From Loxodes magnus (Eukaryota; Ciliophora; Karyorelictea; Loxodida; Loxodidae): a stretch of 64,000 bases of DNA. Below, piece by piece: positions 48,972-60,482 of the stretch; the first letter of the stretch is position 1, and each line of letters opens with the position of its first letter. The DNA lies in the NCBI GenBank assembly GCA_946699065.1, contig CAMPDV010000201.1, positions 124,001 to 188,000 on the forward strand, in the 5' to 3' direction. A program made the translations under genes and the position numbers. The notes beneath the pieces are model-generated. The model did not search any database, was not told where the DNA came from, and saw only the letters and a program-made list of their open reading frames with translations.

Positions 48972-49829
48972 TATTTATTACACTTAATTTATAATCTTTA
49001 ATTAAATAATTTTAAAATTAATAAAAAAGATAAATAATTTATAACAGTTTGATTTTTAATTTGAATGCAATAAAAACAAAAATCTAGAAAATTAAAAAAA
49101 TTAAGAAAAAATAAAAATTTTAATAAATTAGTTCTAATTTAGAAAATAATTTAAATTAATTAAAAACTAAATTTATTATAATTCAATCAAAAATGTCTAA
49201 TATTAAATTTAAAATAAAGCTAAAATAGCTTGTAATCTAATACAGCAAATTAAAACTTATTTAATTAAAAAAGTAAAATAAAATTTGATAGTAAATAAAT
49301 AGATAATAATTTGCTATAATTTAATTAAATTATGATTAAAAAAATAAATATATTTATATTATGCTTTAATTTTTAAAAGTTAAATAAAATAAACTAAAAT
49401 TAAAAAAAGTTAAATTTAATTTTAAAATGCTAAAATATAAATTAAATTAAGATATATTCACTTTTTGACTTTAACTAACACATATAATTGTTTAATCTTC
49501 TGCTTAACTCCATTTTTTCATACCTAAGACAAATAAATAACTTAAATTTAAAAAATCTTAAAATAATTTAATATTACTCAAAATGAAAATAATTAACAAG
49601 CCATTAATAAATAGTAGTTAAATAAAGCAGACTATTAAATTAAAATAATCATAAATCAAATTTAAATTAGAAATAGTAACAATAAAATAAGTTTAAATTA
49701 AATAAAATTAATCTAAGATAACTTATTTGCTTAAAATAATTTAACTTAATTTGAACTAATCAATTTATTATAAATTACTAAATCTTAAAAATAAGTTTAA
49801 TTTTAAATTATTTTAATTAAATTTTTTTA
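48972..49829. other. Extremely AT-rich low-complexity spacer
   Basis: Almost only A and T, with repeating TTTAAATTAA-like words. No gene or element recognised. Confidence 0.5.
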
Positions 49830-50190
49830 AAACCGCCATAGTTGCTCGAAGGTGAACAACAAGGTCATCTTCATCAGAGGTTGGGGAAGTTAAGTACCCA
49901 TAATTGACACATGTCGTCCTCTGCTTTGGTGATGCAATGAGACACAATCCTGCCATGTCTTTGAATCTTCAACAAGTATTAAAGATTACAAGTATTCTGA
50001 AATTATATCAGTATTGAACATTTTTATCAATACTGAATAATTATACCAGTATTGAACAAGGTTTATCAGTATCTGATAATTTTATCAGTAACAAACATTC
50101 TTGTCAGTATGAAACATTCTTTTTAAAGAGCTGCACACCAACGAGAGTGCTACGCGCTCTATAGTCAAATTTATTTATTTTATTTAATTC
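49830..50190 (+). mobile_element. Short hairpin-tailed retroelement (family B, SINE-like), copy 1
   Basis: Begins AAAACCGCCATAGTTGCTCG, nearly identical to the copy at 56996. It shares with the longer family B copies the core TTCATCAGAGGTTGGGGAA ... ACCCATAAT ... GCTTTGG. Then come six tandem units of about 19-20 bases beginning TATCAGTAT (50006, 50025, 50043, 50064, 50083, 50102). The terminal hairpin (50127-50160, arms AGAGC/GCTCT) and TATAGTCAAATTTATTTA tail follow. No coding sequence is apparent. It probably depends on a LINE that recognises the 3' hairpin. Confidence 0.75.
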
Positions 50191-50620
50191 AAAATTAGCA
50201 ATCTATTAATTAAAACTAAATTGAAATTAACTAAATCAATTTTATTTTGAGATTTACCTGAAATATTATAAAGGTAATTAGAAGGAAATATAAAATTAAA
50301 TTAAATAAAATTATTTAATAAGGACTTAAAATTTAGTAACTAAAGTATTTATTAAAATTAATTTAGATTAAGAAAAGTGAAATGAAAGATAAAGCAAATA
50401 AAAAATAAAAATTATAAATATATTTAAATTAAGACTAATCTAAAATTAATTTTAATTAAAAAATAAAATAAATTAATTTTAAGATAAACTAAAGTTAAAA
50501 ATTAAATAAAGCTAAATAATAATTTAGTAAAATTAAATCAATTTTAAATTATTTTATATAAATTAAGATAAAAATTAAATTTAAAATATATTATAGCTAA
50601 ATTAATCATATATCATTAAG
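50191..50620. other. AT-rich spacer
   Basis: Nothing recognised. Confidence 0.4.
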
Positions 50621-50624
50621 ATAG

Positions 50625-51693
50625 TTGTCGCCTTTCTGCTAAAAAAAATTCATTAATTCATTAAAATAACTGTTCGCCTTCTGGCTAAATTAAAGTTTTA
50701 AATGTATAGAATCTCCTTTCTTGCATGTTTTGTCCTTACATTGCACTTTTTCCTTGGCTTTTCTCTTTTATATAATCTGAGTTGAGAATATTTTTTATAG
50801 ATTTTCCCATTTCCCGATGGTAAGAATTCCGTCACTCGCTACTTCAATTGCTATTAGTTAACATTTCTCCAGATATTTATTCTTATTTTTTTCTATTTGA
50901 GACATTTCCATCATAAATGTCAAGTGCTGCTGCAAATATAGAATCTTTTTCTTGTTCTAGGAAATGTCTTTTCTAGTTTCTCTATTTCCATTGGAGTTCC
51001 TTATGAAGGCTTCTACAGATTTTACTTCTATTAATTTGAGTCTTGAATCTAATTTCACTCAGTTTTCTCATCTTGCTTTGGCATTATTCAAATATCATTC
51101 TCTAAACTTGTAATTTGCTCATAAACTCAGACTTTAGCTCTTCGATTTATCATATGGGCTTCATCATCATCTTCATGATTTATCAAATCCTAACTTATTA
51201 CAAAAATATCTTCCTTCTGGTAGTTTAATTCCTTTATGAGTTTTTTTATGTTTTTTATAAGTTGATAAATAAGATGTTTCATCTATTCAGAGTTCATTTA
51301 TTCTATTTCTGAATTTTCTAAATAAAAGGTAATAGGATCTATATTGAATTATCTTACTTTACCTTCTTTATTTATTTTTTATTTTTTCGTTATTATTTTT
51401 ATCGATTCAGTTGAGTGGTCTCTTTTTTCAGTTTTCAATGGAGGTATTAAGAGCTGTGTTAATTTTTCTGTTCTGAATTTTTATTTCAGTTCTTACTTGT
51501 CCTTTGATGGATGAGATCCTTTCTATTTTAATTTGTAGGAGTTAGTATCTTTTATAAGTTCTTCTAATCTATTAGATAGTTCTGGTTATTTTTATTAAGA
51601 AGAGCGTTAAGTTGAGGAAGAGTGGTTAGAATATGTCCTTCTGGTTTTCTCATGTTTTGAGGAGGTGGTAAAAAATCCTTCTTGCCAGTCATT
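50625..51693 (-). mobile_element. ORF1-type retroelement fragment (PPPQ start) with 3' direct repeats
   Basis: Starts MTGKKDFLPPPQNMRKPEGH, aligned with FKKGF/TTSS and PPPKS starts of the other ORF1s. Ser/Asn- and Gln-rich and coiled-coil-like sequence follows in changing frames down to about 50710. Past the ORF lie two direct copies of a roughly 31-base unit (50628-50654 and 50670-50695 on the + strand, core GTCGCCTTTCTGC / TTCGCCTTCTGGC) about 42 bases apart. Confidence 0.5.
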
Positions 51694-51749
51694 TTATATT
51701 GTTTAAAAATTGAATTTAATTATAAATTAATTTAATAATTTAAAGAAAA

Positions 51750-52615
51750 ATGTCGAATTTCAAAAAGGAATTTTAACTCCTAAGAAATAGTAGACTGGCA
51801 TGTAGCTGCAATAGGAGGAGGAGAAAAAGCTTCAGAATTTGCACAAACAATAACATCAACATTAAAAGAAAAACTCAGGAAACAAATGAAATCCGCTTTG
51901 CCTCAAGAGACCACAGAATTCAATCCCTCTGGTCGGATAAGTATGGAATAGCTCATCAAAGTAGTATCAAACCTCCAAGAAGAGTTCAGAAAGCTCAGTA
52001 AATGAGAATGAGAAGCTGACAGAAAAGATCCAACACGAACTTCATGATACCTTAAGCCTCAGAATGGCCAATTAAGAAAGGGAGATCGATACTCTTTGAA
52101 ATCACTAACGAGAGTAATTTAGTTAGACGAACTTACAAGGGGAGAGGATCCAAGTTTAAAGTTCTTAGATGAAAATATTTTACAGAGTAAGAAGACACAG
52201 AATTAAATAGAACAGAAAGAAAAAAATGGAGATTGAAAAAACTCCTCAAAAAATAAAGAAAGAAAAAAAAATGATTAAAATTTAGTAACTTTGCTAAAAT
52301 TGTAAAAGTAAATATCATCTGTAGAAGAACTGCGCCGAACTTTGTAAAGTTAAAGAAAATTATGACAGAAACAAATTTAATAACAAATAACGATAAGGAA
52401 AATTCGATCTGAGGCGTAGAGAATGGAACGGTTTACAGGTCGAAAATGGATTTGGAACCAGAACAAGAAATTTATGATGGAATTACAATAAGACAAGAAT
52501 CTCGAGTGCTAGAGCTTGTAAAAAACTTGATTCAATATTCAAAACTGTTTTTAAGGGGTGATCTTTCAAACACTGCGGACATTCTAATAATAATCATTAT
52601 AATTAGTTTAGCATA
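51750..52615 (+). mobile_element. Decayed ORF1-type retroelement (family A relative)
   Basis: Starts MSNFKKEF. The segment NPSG(R/Q)ISMEQLIKVVSNLQEE near 51920-51990 is close to that at 39580, and LDENILQSKKTQNQIEQKEK near 52160-52220 continues the coiled coil. It is GC-richer than the flanks and ends near 52600 in AAT repeats (attctaataataatc). Frames are broken several times. Confidence 0.55.
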
Positions 52616-54149
52616 ATAAGATTTTCAAGGTATGTAATAAAATTAGGATTGAAATTTATCTATATAACATTCAACTAAAAATTAAGAGCTTAATTTAGAG
52701 AAATAATTAAGTTCTTATCTAAGAAAAGTTATTTAATTTAGTTAAATTTTCGTAATTGATGCATTTAATATTTTTTACATTAAAATGTAATTTTTCTAGC
52801 CTTAAGAGCAAATATAATATTTAAATAATATAAAGAGAATTACTAAGCAATTTTATACAGAATAGGCTTGAATTAAAATTAGTGTTAATTTTAGCATATT
52901 AAGAAGCATAGTAGCATAGTAAAATAATAAGTTAGAATTGAATGTTGATAGAATAAGAATTTAGAATATATTTGAATATTGTAAATAATGAAATATAAAA
53001 ATGAAAGTTTTGAATAGATGCTGAAAACTAGATATGTATTATAATATGAAATCTTAATATATTATATATAATTAAATAAAATAGAATTAATTATTTTAAA
53101 TTATACTATGCTAAATTAATTTTATTTAACTAACTTTATTTAGCTATTTTCTTATATTTAAAGCTCTTTTTAATAAATTTTTAAACTTAGCATTATAAGT
53201 TTTTGATTCAAGTTGGTAAAGTATTATTTATTTAAGATTAGCATGTCTAAAGATATGTGTAATTTAAAAATAAATGAGTTAAGTATATAATATGCTTATA
53301 ATGTATTTAATATTAATGACTTATAATAATAACTAAAGTAGGAATGAAATAATAGTAATAATAGGATAGATAGAATAAAGGTATTAAATAATAATAAAAA
53401 TTAGTAGATATAATGTATCATATCTCTATAGTACTATAGTATTACTATTATTTACTTAAATATAACCTTTATATTATAATTCTCAAATATTTATTACACT
53501 ATTTATTGCTTCATTATATAATACTACTTTACTAACTTTAAATCATATTATTAAATCACAAAAACCACTTAACATTACAAAAAAACAGGAAATTGCTAGC
53601 ATTAAAGTGATAGTACAATTTTATTTAGTTTTTAATAGCAAAAGTTAAATATTTAAATGTTCCTTATTTTATTTTTATGTCTAATAATTCTATAATTATA
53701 CTAAATTATCTATAACTAGCTACATTCGCTACTTTTTATTAAATTAATGCTCAACTATATTTTTCATATGATTGCATCTAAATTTTTATTTTAAAATTTC
53801 ATCTTATTTTCCTATTTTCTTTTAGATAAAGAAAAATATTAAAAAGTTTAGGAAATTTACAAAGATAAATTAAAACTAAATTTTATTTTTAAGAAGCTTT
53901 TTATAGTAATCTTATTTTAAGCTATCTCAAGTTAATTTTAATATAATTGACTGTCTTTTTAATTTTATTTAAAATGTGTGCAATTCAATTTATACCAAGC
54001 TTCTAGAATGCCAATAACTATTGTTATATTTAGAGTTTTTGGTTTATACTTTTAGCGAATATAATAATCTTTAAAGGTAAGATTATTTTTATTATGATAA
54101 CTTATAGAAAGAATGTTAATTTAAAAAGAAGGGAAAAGATAAAAATGAT
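52616..54149. other. AT-rich region without recognised gene
   Basis: No motif, RNA gene or clear repeat. Confidence 0.45.
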
Positions 54150-54530
54150 TAAATAAATAAATTCGATTATAGAGCGCGTAGAATTCTTGTTGGGGCGCAG
54201 CTCTTTAAATTAATTTTATTTAATGTCGAAATTTATTTTTATAGGTCTCTCTTTCCTTGTTTCCTCTTCCTGTAGTACGTCCCTGTAATTTTTCCTTCCA
54301 AAGCATAGAATGCATTACGCGATTATGGGTGCATCTTTTCCAGACCTATAATGAAGAAAGTTTTCTCCTGGTATTCAGCGTTCTCCAGCTTTTCGAATTT
54401 TCCTTCTCTTGTAATTAGTTTCTCTTCCTCCGATTTATCCTCCGTCCGCGCTCATTTTTTAGTTACCTTACTGGGCCTCCAATCAGCATCTGAAGGAAAG
54501 GTCTTTCCACCCTATTTAAAAATATTTGTA
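54150..54530 (-). mobile_element. 5'-truncated hairpin-tailed retroelement (family B), left arm of an inverted pair
   Basis: Reading on the minus strand: body with GACCTTTCCTTCAGATGC, a frame with EKLITREGKFEKLENAEYQE and KTFFIIGLEKMHP (perhaps the C-terminal end of a LINE ORF), ATTTCGACATTAAAT, the terminal hairpin (54171-54204), TATAATCG and TTTA repeats. Nearly identical to 55998-56390 in opposite orientation, about 1.45 kb away. Confidence 0.8.
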
Positions 54531-55997
54531 TTATTAATAAAATAGGAATTAAAATTTAGGAAATAGAAAAATCTAGGCTATATTGATAAATATAGGAGTT
54601 AAATTAACTTATTTATGATAGAAAACTTTTATTTGAAATTAAGTTATTATAATATCTAAAAGGAAGCTTATATTACATTGCTAAAAATTGATGCAAACTT
54701 TAATTTAGTAGCAGTACACTATACTAGTGTATACATTTATCGTTTATATAATTTAAAAAAGCTTAGTTTTTTATAAAGTAATAAGAAGATAAATAGTATA
54801 TAATAAATTATCCTATAATATTCTGTATATTATTACATGATTAGAGATAAATATTTAAACATTTGTACTGGTTAATTTTATAGGGCATATCTAGGGTTTT
54901 AGCTATATATAAGAATTGTAAATTAAATTATTTTGGGATAGTTTAATACCTAAGCGAAAAAGATTTAAAATGCAATGATATCTAAATATAATTAAATATA
55001 CTGAAAGATAGATAATACTGCATATCATACTATAATAATTACTTTATATAAGCTAAGATTCTTTATTTCAATTTTGATCTATTAGATCTAATTTTAAAAT
55101 TTGATGAGTTATTTTAAACATTTTTTCCTAAACTTTTAAAATATGTACTTTATGAGTATATTAAAGATAATTAAGATTGTCTAGTTATTATCATATATGC
55201 AAATATAAATAATGCTAAGAATTTAGGTATAGTTTAATGGAATAAGAAACTAAGACAACTGAACAAATAAAATTGATAGTAATCTACAAATAATCTCACA
55301 GATAGAGTTATTTAAATCTTTTATAGATTCATAATAATTTTATTTTTCTCTCTCGCAAAATATAAAAATTATTGTATAGATTTAAATTTAGGAATGCTGA
55401 AAGAAATAATAAGGATCATGTAAGATTATTATTTGCTTCATTGAAATTCATATGAGATGAGAATATATTACTGATGTTGAATAAAACTAATAAATCATCT
55501 ATTTTATTTTAACAAACTATTTATGCCTAAAGATTCTTTAAAAAATTAGGTATGTAGCTTTGGATTAAAAAAGCTAGCTGTAATGAAAGGATTTAATTAA
55601 ATAATTAATTAATTTTAACTGAGGTTAGATAAAATAATTAGATAATTTATTAATAGTAACTTTATTATCTATACATAGAAAACTTATAAAAGGAATTAAA
55701 AATATTTAAGGTAATTTTAAATAAGCTGAAATATCATTATCTGCTAGTGACTCTCATTTTCTTAGAATTTTATTAATTTAAAGAATTATTGGCAATTCTT
55801 AAATTTTTAGATGAGTATTAGTTTTTAACTGGTTAATTTATAGGATTATCAATAAGATTAAATTAAATAGAATCCTTTTTTTTATATTTTTAAAGCTTTA
55901 TTCCTTTATCTTCTTATGTTCAGATATTAAATTTTATACATCTTTAGGAAACAATTCTTTTTTATTTGTCAGAGTTTTTGTATCATTATTATAATAT
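54531..55997. other. AT-rich spacer between the inverted copies
   Basis: Nothing recognised. It would form the loop if the flanking inverted copies paired in one transcript. Confidence 0.45.
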
Positions 55998-56390
55998 ATT
56001 ATAATTTAAATAGGGTGGAAAGACCTTTCCTTCAGATGCTGATTGGAGGCCCAGCAAGGTAACTAAAAATGAGCGCGGACGGAGGATAAATCGGAGGAAG
56101 AGAAACTAATTACAAGAGAAGGAAAATTCGAAAAGCTGGAGAACGCTGAATGCCAGGAGAAAACTTTCTTCATTATAGGTCTGGAAAAGATGCACCCATA
56201 ATTGCGTAATGCATTATATGCTTTGGAAGGAAAAATTACAGGACGTACTACAGGAAGAGAAAACAAGAATAGAGAGACCCATAAAAATAAATTTCGACAT
56301 TAAATAAAATTAATTTAAAGAGCTGCGCCCCAACAAGAGTGCTACGCGCTCTATAATCGAATTTATTTATTTATTTATTTATTATCTCCA
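55998..56390 (+). mobile_element. 5'-truncated hairpin-tailed retroelement (family B), right arm of an inverted pair
   Basis: Same sequence as 54150-54530 on the other strand, with only scattered differences. Starts at AAATAGGGTGGAAAGACC and ends with the hairpin at 56319-56352 (outer arms AGAGC/GCTCT), TATAATCGAA and five TTTA units. A frame with KLITREGKFEKLENAE and FFIIGLEKMHPQLRNALYAL is kept in both copies. Confidence 0.85.
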
Positions 56391-56990
56391 TTTTCAAAAA
56401 CTTTAGGAATCATATAATTTATCTAATCAAATTTTTCTAAAAAGCTAGGTATATAATATATTGATATTGGCTCCATAAAAGAGATTAGATCCTTTATAAA
56501 CAAAAAAATAAAGGATTGCTTTTATAGTTAATCTGATTATTAAAATATTACATTTTGTAAAAGTAAATCCATAATAGCAACTAAATATTCTATTATAGAT
56601 ATATATATATCTATTATTTATCCATCTAATTTTAAAGCATTTAATATGATTTGATTCAACATATATAGTAAAGTTGTTTCTACTACTAAGATTTATAGGT
56701 AGATTCTAAATTTTTAATTTATAGAGATTGATTTTATATTTTAAATCTAAAGAATGAAGTTTATTAAATGTATGTAATAGTTAATAGTTAAAATCCTAGT
56801 TAAGGTTTGCTTTTAAGAAATATTAATTACCTTTAAAAGTTGATATGCTACAATACTGTTAAACTAAATTTCCAAAAGATAAATAAATTGTTAAAATGCT
56901 TAAAATTCTACCTGTGTATTGATAAGAGAACATTTAAATCTCTTTTATAAAGAAATAATTAGAAAATATTAAAAGTAATATTATATATAT
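56391..56990. other. AT-rich spacer
   Basis: Nothing recognised. Confidence 0.4.
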
Positions 56991-57500
56991 TTTTTTAAAA
57001 CCGCCATAGTTGTTCGAAGGTGAACAACAAGGTCATCTTCATCAGAGGTTGGGGAAGTTAAGTACCCATAATCGACTTTATGTCTTCCTCTGTTTTGGCT
57101 TGGCCTCAAGACATAAGATTCTTAGACCTTCGGCACTGGCTTAATTTGGACTTAATTCTGGAACGAAAAAGAAATAATATTGCGAGCTTCATCAGAGGTG
57201 GGGAATTTAAGTACTCATAATTGACACGTGTCGTCCTCTGCTTTGGTGATGCAATGAGACACAATCCTGCCATGTCCTTGGGCCTCCAGCAAGTATTAAA
57301 GATTACGAGTATTCTGAAATTATATAAATACTAACATTTTTATCAGTACTGAATAATTATACCAGTATTGAACAAGGTTTATCAGTATCTGATAATTTTA
57401 TCAGTAACAAACATTCTTGTCAGTATGAAACGTTTTTTTTAAAGAGCTGCGCACCAACGAGAGTGCTACGCGCTCTATAATCAAATTTATTTATTTATAT
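56991..57500 (+). mobile_element. Short hairpin-tailed retroelement (family B, SINE-like), copy 2, partly dimeric
   Basis: Begins TTTTTTTAAAACCGCCATAG like copy 1 at 49830. The core unit TTCATCAGAGGTTGGGGAA ... ACCCATAAT occurs twice (about 57037-57077 and 57188-57222), with about 110 bases between them that copy 1 lacks. The second unit continues as in copy 1, with CAATGAGACACAATCCTGCC, the 20-base tandem units (57322-57431), the hairpin (57443-57476) and TATAATCAAATTTATTTA. Confidence 0.8.
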
Positions 57501-57944
57501 GGAAAATATAAACTATATGGAAAAATGAAAAGGATATAAATGTATTCTATAATTGAAGGATGCATGAAACTATAAATGTAAAGAAGAAATAAAAAAATAA
57601 TTTTGCTAAAAACTAAAATTCATCTAATTCCTAAAATTATTTTGCAAAGGATTATTTTATAATAATTATAGATGAATGATAATTTATCTCATATTACAAT
57701 AGACAATATCGAAATGATAGTTGTCATTGTTTTAAGTTATGCAAAAAGTAAATTATATTGTTGATACTTAAACTAAAAGGAAGCTTTAATTTTCTATTTT
57801 TAGACTCTTTAATATATAATTTCTATCCTCCATAGCTTACCTTATAAATAAGATGTAATAGTAAATGGATAAGGTACTTATATGTCATTTTATATTAAAT
57901 AAAAAATAAAAGATTCAATTATTTAGCCAATTTTAATTATTTAT
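57501..57944. other. AT-rich spacer
   Basis: Nothing recognised between copy 2 and the end of the third receptor gene. Confidence 0.4.
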
Positions 57945-60482
57945 TCATATAAGTTCTTTGCTTTGTAAGTTTTTTATACTTTGTTTCTTCTCTTAATCAT
58001 GCTAACTTTCAAAAAAAATCCCTTAAACATTTTCCTATATTTCTGTGTTAACTCTTTTTTGAAATAAATTGTTGTCTTACTAAGTTATTTCGACAGCTTT
58101 TATAGAGTTTACTTACTTTTCAATATTATTTACTTCTCCTATCTCATCTTCAATTTTTTACTTTTATAGTGCAGTATTCGAATCATCGGTTCTGTTCATA
58201 GTATTCTAAATCGGAAACTCTTGAAATAAAAATTAATTTCATTGATGTTCAAAACATTGTGCTGGAAATAGAACTGAAGTGAATAATATTTCGGATAGAA
58301 TAAAAAATCTTGACTTCTTAACTATTTTTCAGCTAAAAACTGTCGAAAGTTGTAGAAAATAAGCTATTTTTAAATATAGTAATAGATCAAATTTTCGTTC
58401 TTGTTGCATTGAAAAGTTCATCGAAATAGATATGTTTCATCTAACTCAAAAATGGTGATTAGAGATTTATACTTATTATAACACTTTCATCCAATCAAAC
58501 TGGTTATAATACAAGTTACAATAAACGAGATTATAAAGATTCCTATTTCAGCTTTTTATTAAGAAAAAGAAATCTTAAAAATAGAAATAACTGCATAGTT
58601 AATATTAAATGAGAGAACTATTAGTTTCAGAAGTTCAGCTTTTCATAGCAGCATGATTGAGTTTTGTAAGTATAATAGAATAAAACTATTAAACATGCTA
58701 AATAAAGAATGCAAGTAATAGTTTACTTTACTACTAAGTAAGCAAGTTTATTACTACTAGTGTCATCTAAAATAATCGATATATTATTAAATAGTGATTT
58801 TTATATTTAATCTACATTAAATACCATAAAGCTCTTGCCATAATAAAACTGTTCTAGTTGCAAACAAAATGTATAAAATCTAGCAGATAGAGCTTAAAAT
58901 TAAGAAAAGGAGGTGAGTTCCTCATCCGCATTTCCAATTACAATCTTTATATTGATAAGATTCAGAAAATTCTTAAATTTAGTTATGGTTTCCAATCCTC
59001 AGTTTCCACACACATGAATAAATCCATAAAATTCCAATTTAAAGGAAGACAAAGCTATAAGTAAAAAAAGAACCTAAATAGTAAGAAAGACTTCCAATTA
59101 AGTATATAAATATCCATTTTTAGAATTATAATATTAATAGAATAGAAACGAAACTTATAAATCATATTAGAGAAATAGGGCAAGCAAATAACTAATTTGC
59201 ATAATATTTATTATTAAATCCCTCGAATATTTTCATAAAATATAATTTCGCACAATTTCCTACGAAATCTACAAGATACTCATAGTCAGAGATATCAGGT
59301 CCTACTGAAATGATTTACAGGAAATATAAAAATAAATGGAGAATGTAAATAAAATCTCAAGTGGACATTACGAATACTCTGTCTAATTTAATAAATTCGT
59401 ACTTATTTTAGCTTCTGATTTCTTTGATAGAAACTAATGCTAAGACAATTAGCATGCTAATAAAAACTATATACTTAACTATTTTACCTTTTGTAAATGA
59501 TTATTTTTCTCTTTCTTTAAAAGAACAAGATAGTTATCAAGAGTCATGAAAGACTCTTGTAGTTCCATCTATTCACATAAATGGTTTTTTAAAGTCAAAA
59601 ATAGCATCAAAAATGAAACAATATACTCCAACTTGCTAAAGACTTCATTATTAATTTTCATTTTTACGATAGTTTATAATTGATCAAGGTATAGAAGCTT
59701 TACCATTTAAGGAAGAATCAATACTTACTTTTCCAGTGGATTCTAAAAACTTCACGCTTCTTATTGCTTTTATAATATTTTCTTAATTCGTGTAATTTTG
59801 ACCAGATTCAATTAAGCTTTATAAGGCTTGTGCTCCTAAAAGAATTCCATCAAATTCAGCATAAAAAAGGTTTGATACTGCTGTAATATTGAAAAAATCT
59901 TGCAGAAGATTCTATTTTTTACCCAAAATCTCCAATTCCTCCTACAGAATCAAATTAAATTGCTCCTTTCACTACTGATTCTACTTTATAAACTTCTTCA
60001 CCTTATTGCAAAAATCCTTAGTTTAACCATGAAAAAGCTATTAATTCAAAATTACCTTCCCTTGCTTCTAAGTCGTATAGGTATTTTAATATTATCCTAA
60101 CATTGTCATCATAAGCTACTAGAAGTAATATTATTGTGTTTTATTATATATTTCTTATTTCTTCTTTCCAAGATTCATAAAAGACTCTATTTTTATATCA
60201 TTAATTGCTCTGTTTTCGTTGACTATATTTATTTGAAAATTACTTGATTCATGGTAAAAATAGTCGTATACGCCTTTTGATCATGCTGTATCTTAGTAAT
60301 TACTCCTACATTTTTTCAGCCTTAATAACGACATGTTCAAGATGCTAAAACATCCGAATAAGCATCACTGGCAACTGTTCTAACATAAAACGGAAATTTA
60401 ACTTTGTCTGATAAAGCTGGGGCTGAATTACTGCCTGAAAAAAAGGGGAACTATTCACTTCACAATACTTCCGAGACTCTAA
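57945..60482 (-). CDS. Third receptor-like membrane protein, 5'-incomplete and frame-broken
   Basis: The first recognisable part (60482 downward) is FFSGSNSAPALSDKVKF, PFYVRTVASDAYSD, YQGWKNVGVI, a textbook ANF/PBP1 inter-lobe region. Lobe 2 follows (IILLLVAYDDNVRIILKYLY, NFELIAFSWLNQGFLQ, FYAEFDGILLGAQALQSLIE). Then come membrane spans (KIVKYIVFISMLIVLALVSI, SVGPDISDYEYLVDFVG as in TALGPD of the first gene) and a tail ending QSIKNLQSKELI-TGA. Frame breaks at 60438-60444, 60274-60277, 60179-60182 and 59892-59897 are each mended by one base in an A/T run. Only one ligand domain is seen; the first lobe and signal peptide are missing or too diverged upstream. Either a shorter family member or a truncated one. 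Confidence 0.7.

Noticed and set aside
49830-50190. Resemblance of the SINE-like element to 5S rRNA (GCCATA, AAGGTGAA, GAAGTTAAG)
   Set aside because: The GAAGTTAAG stretch lies in the core also present in the longer family B copies at 54.2, 56.2 and 62.9 kb, which do not look like 5S. LINE-derived origin explains it better. A covariance search with the 5S model would settle it.
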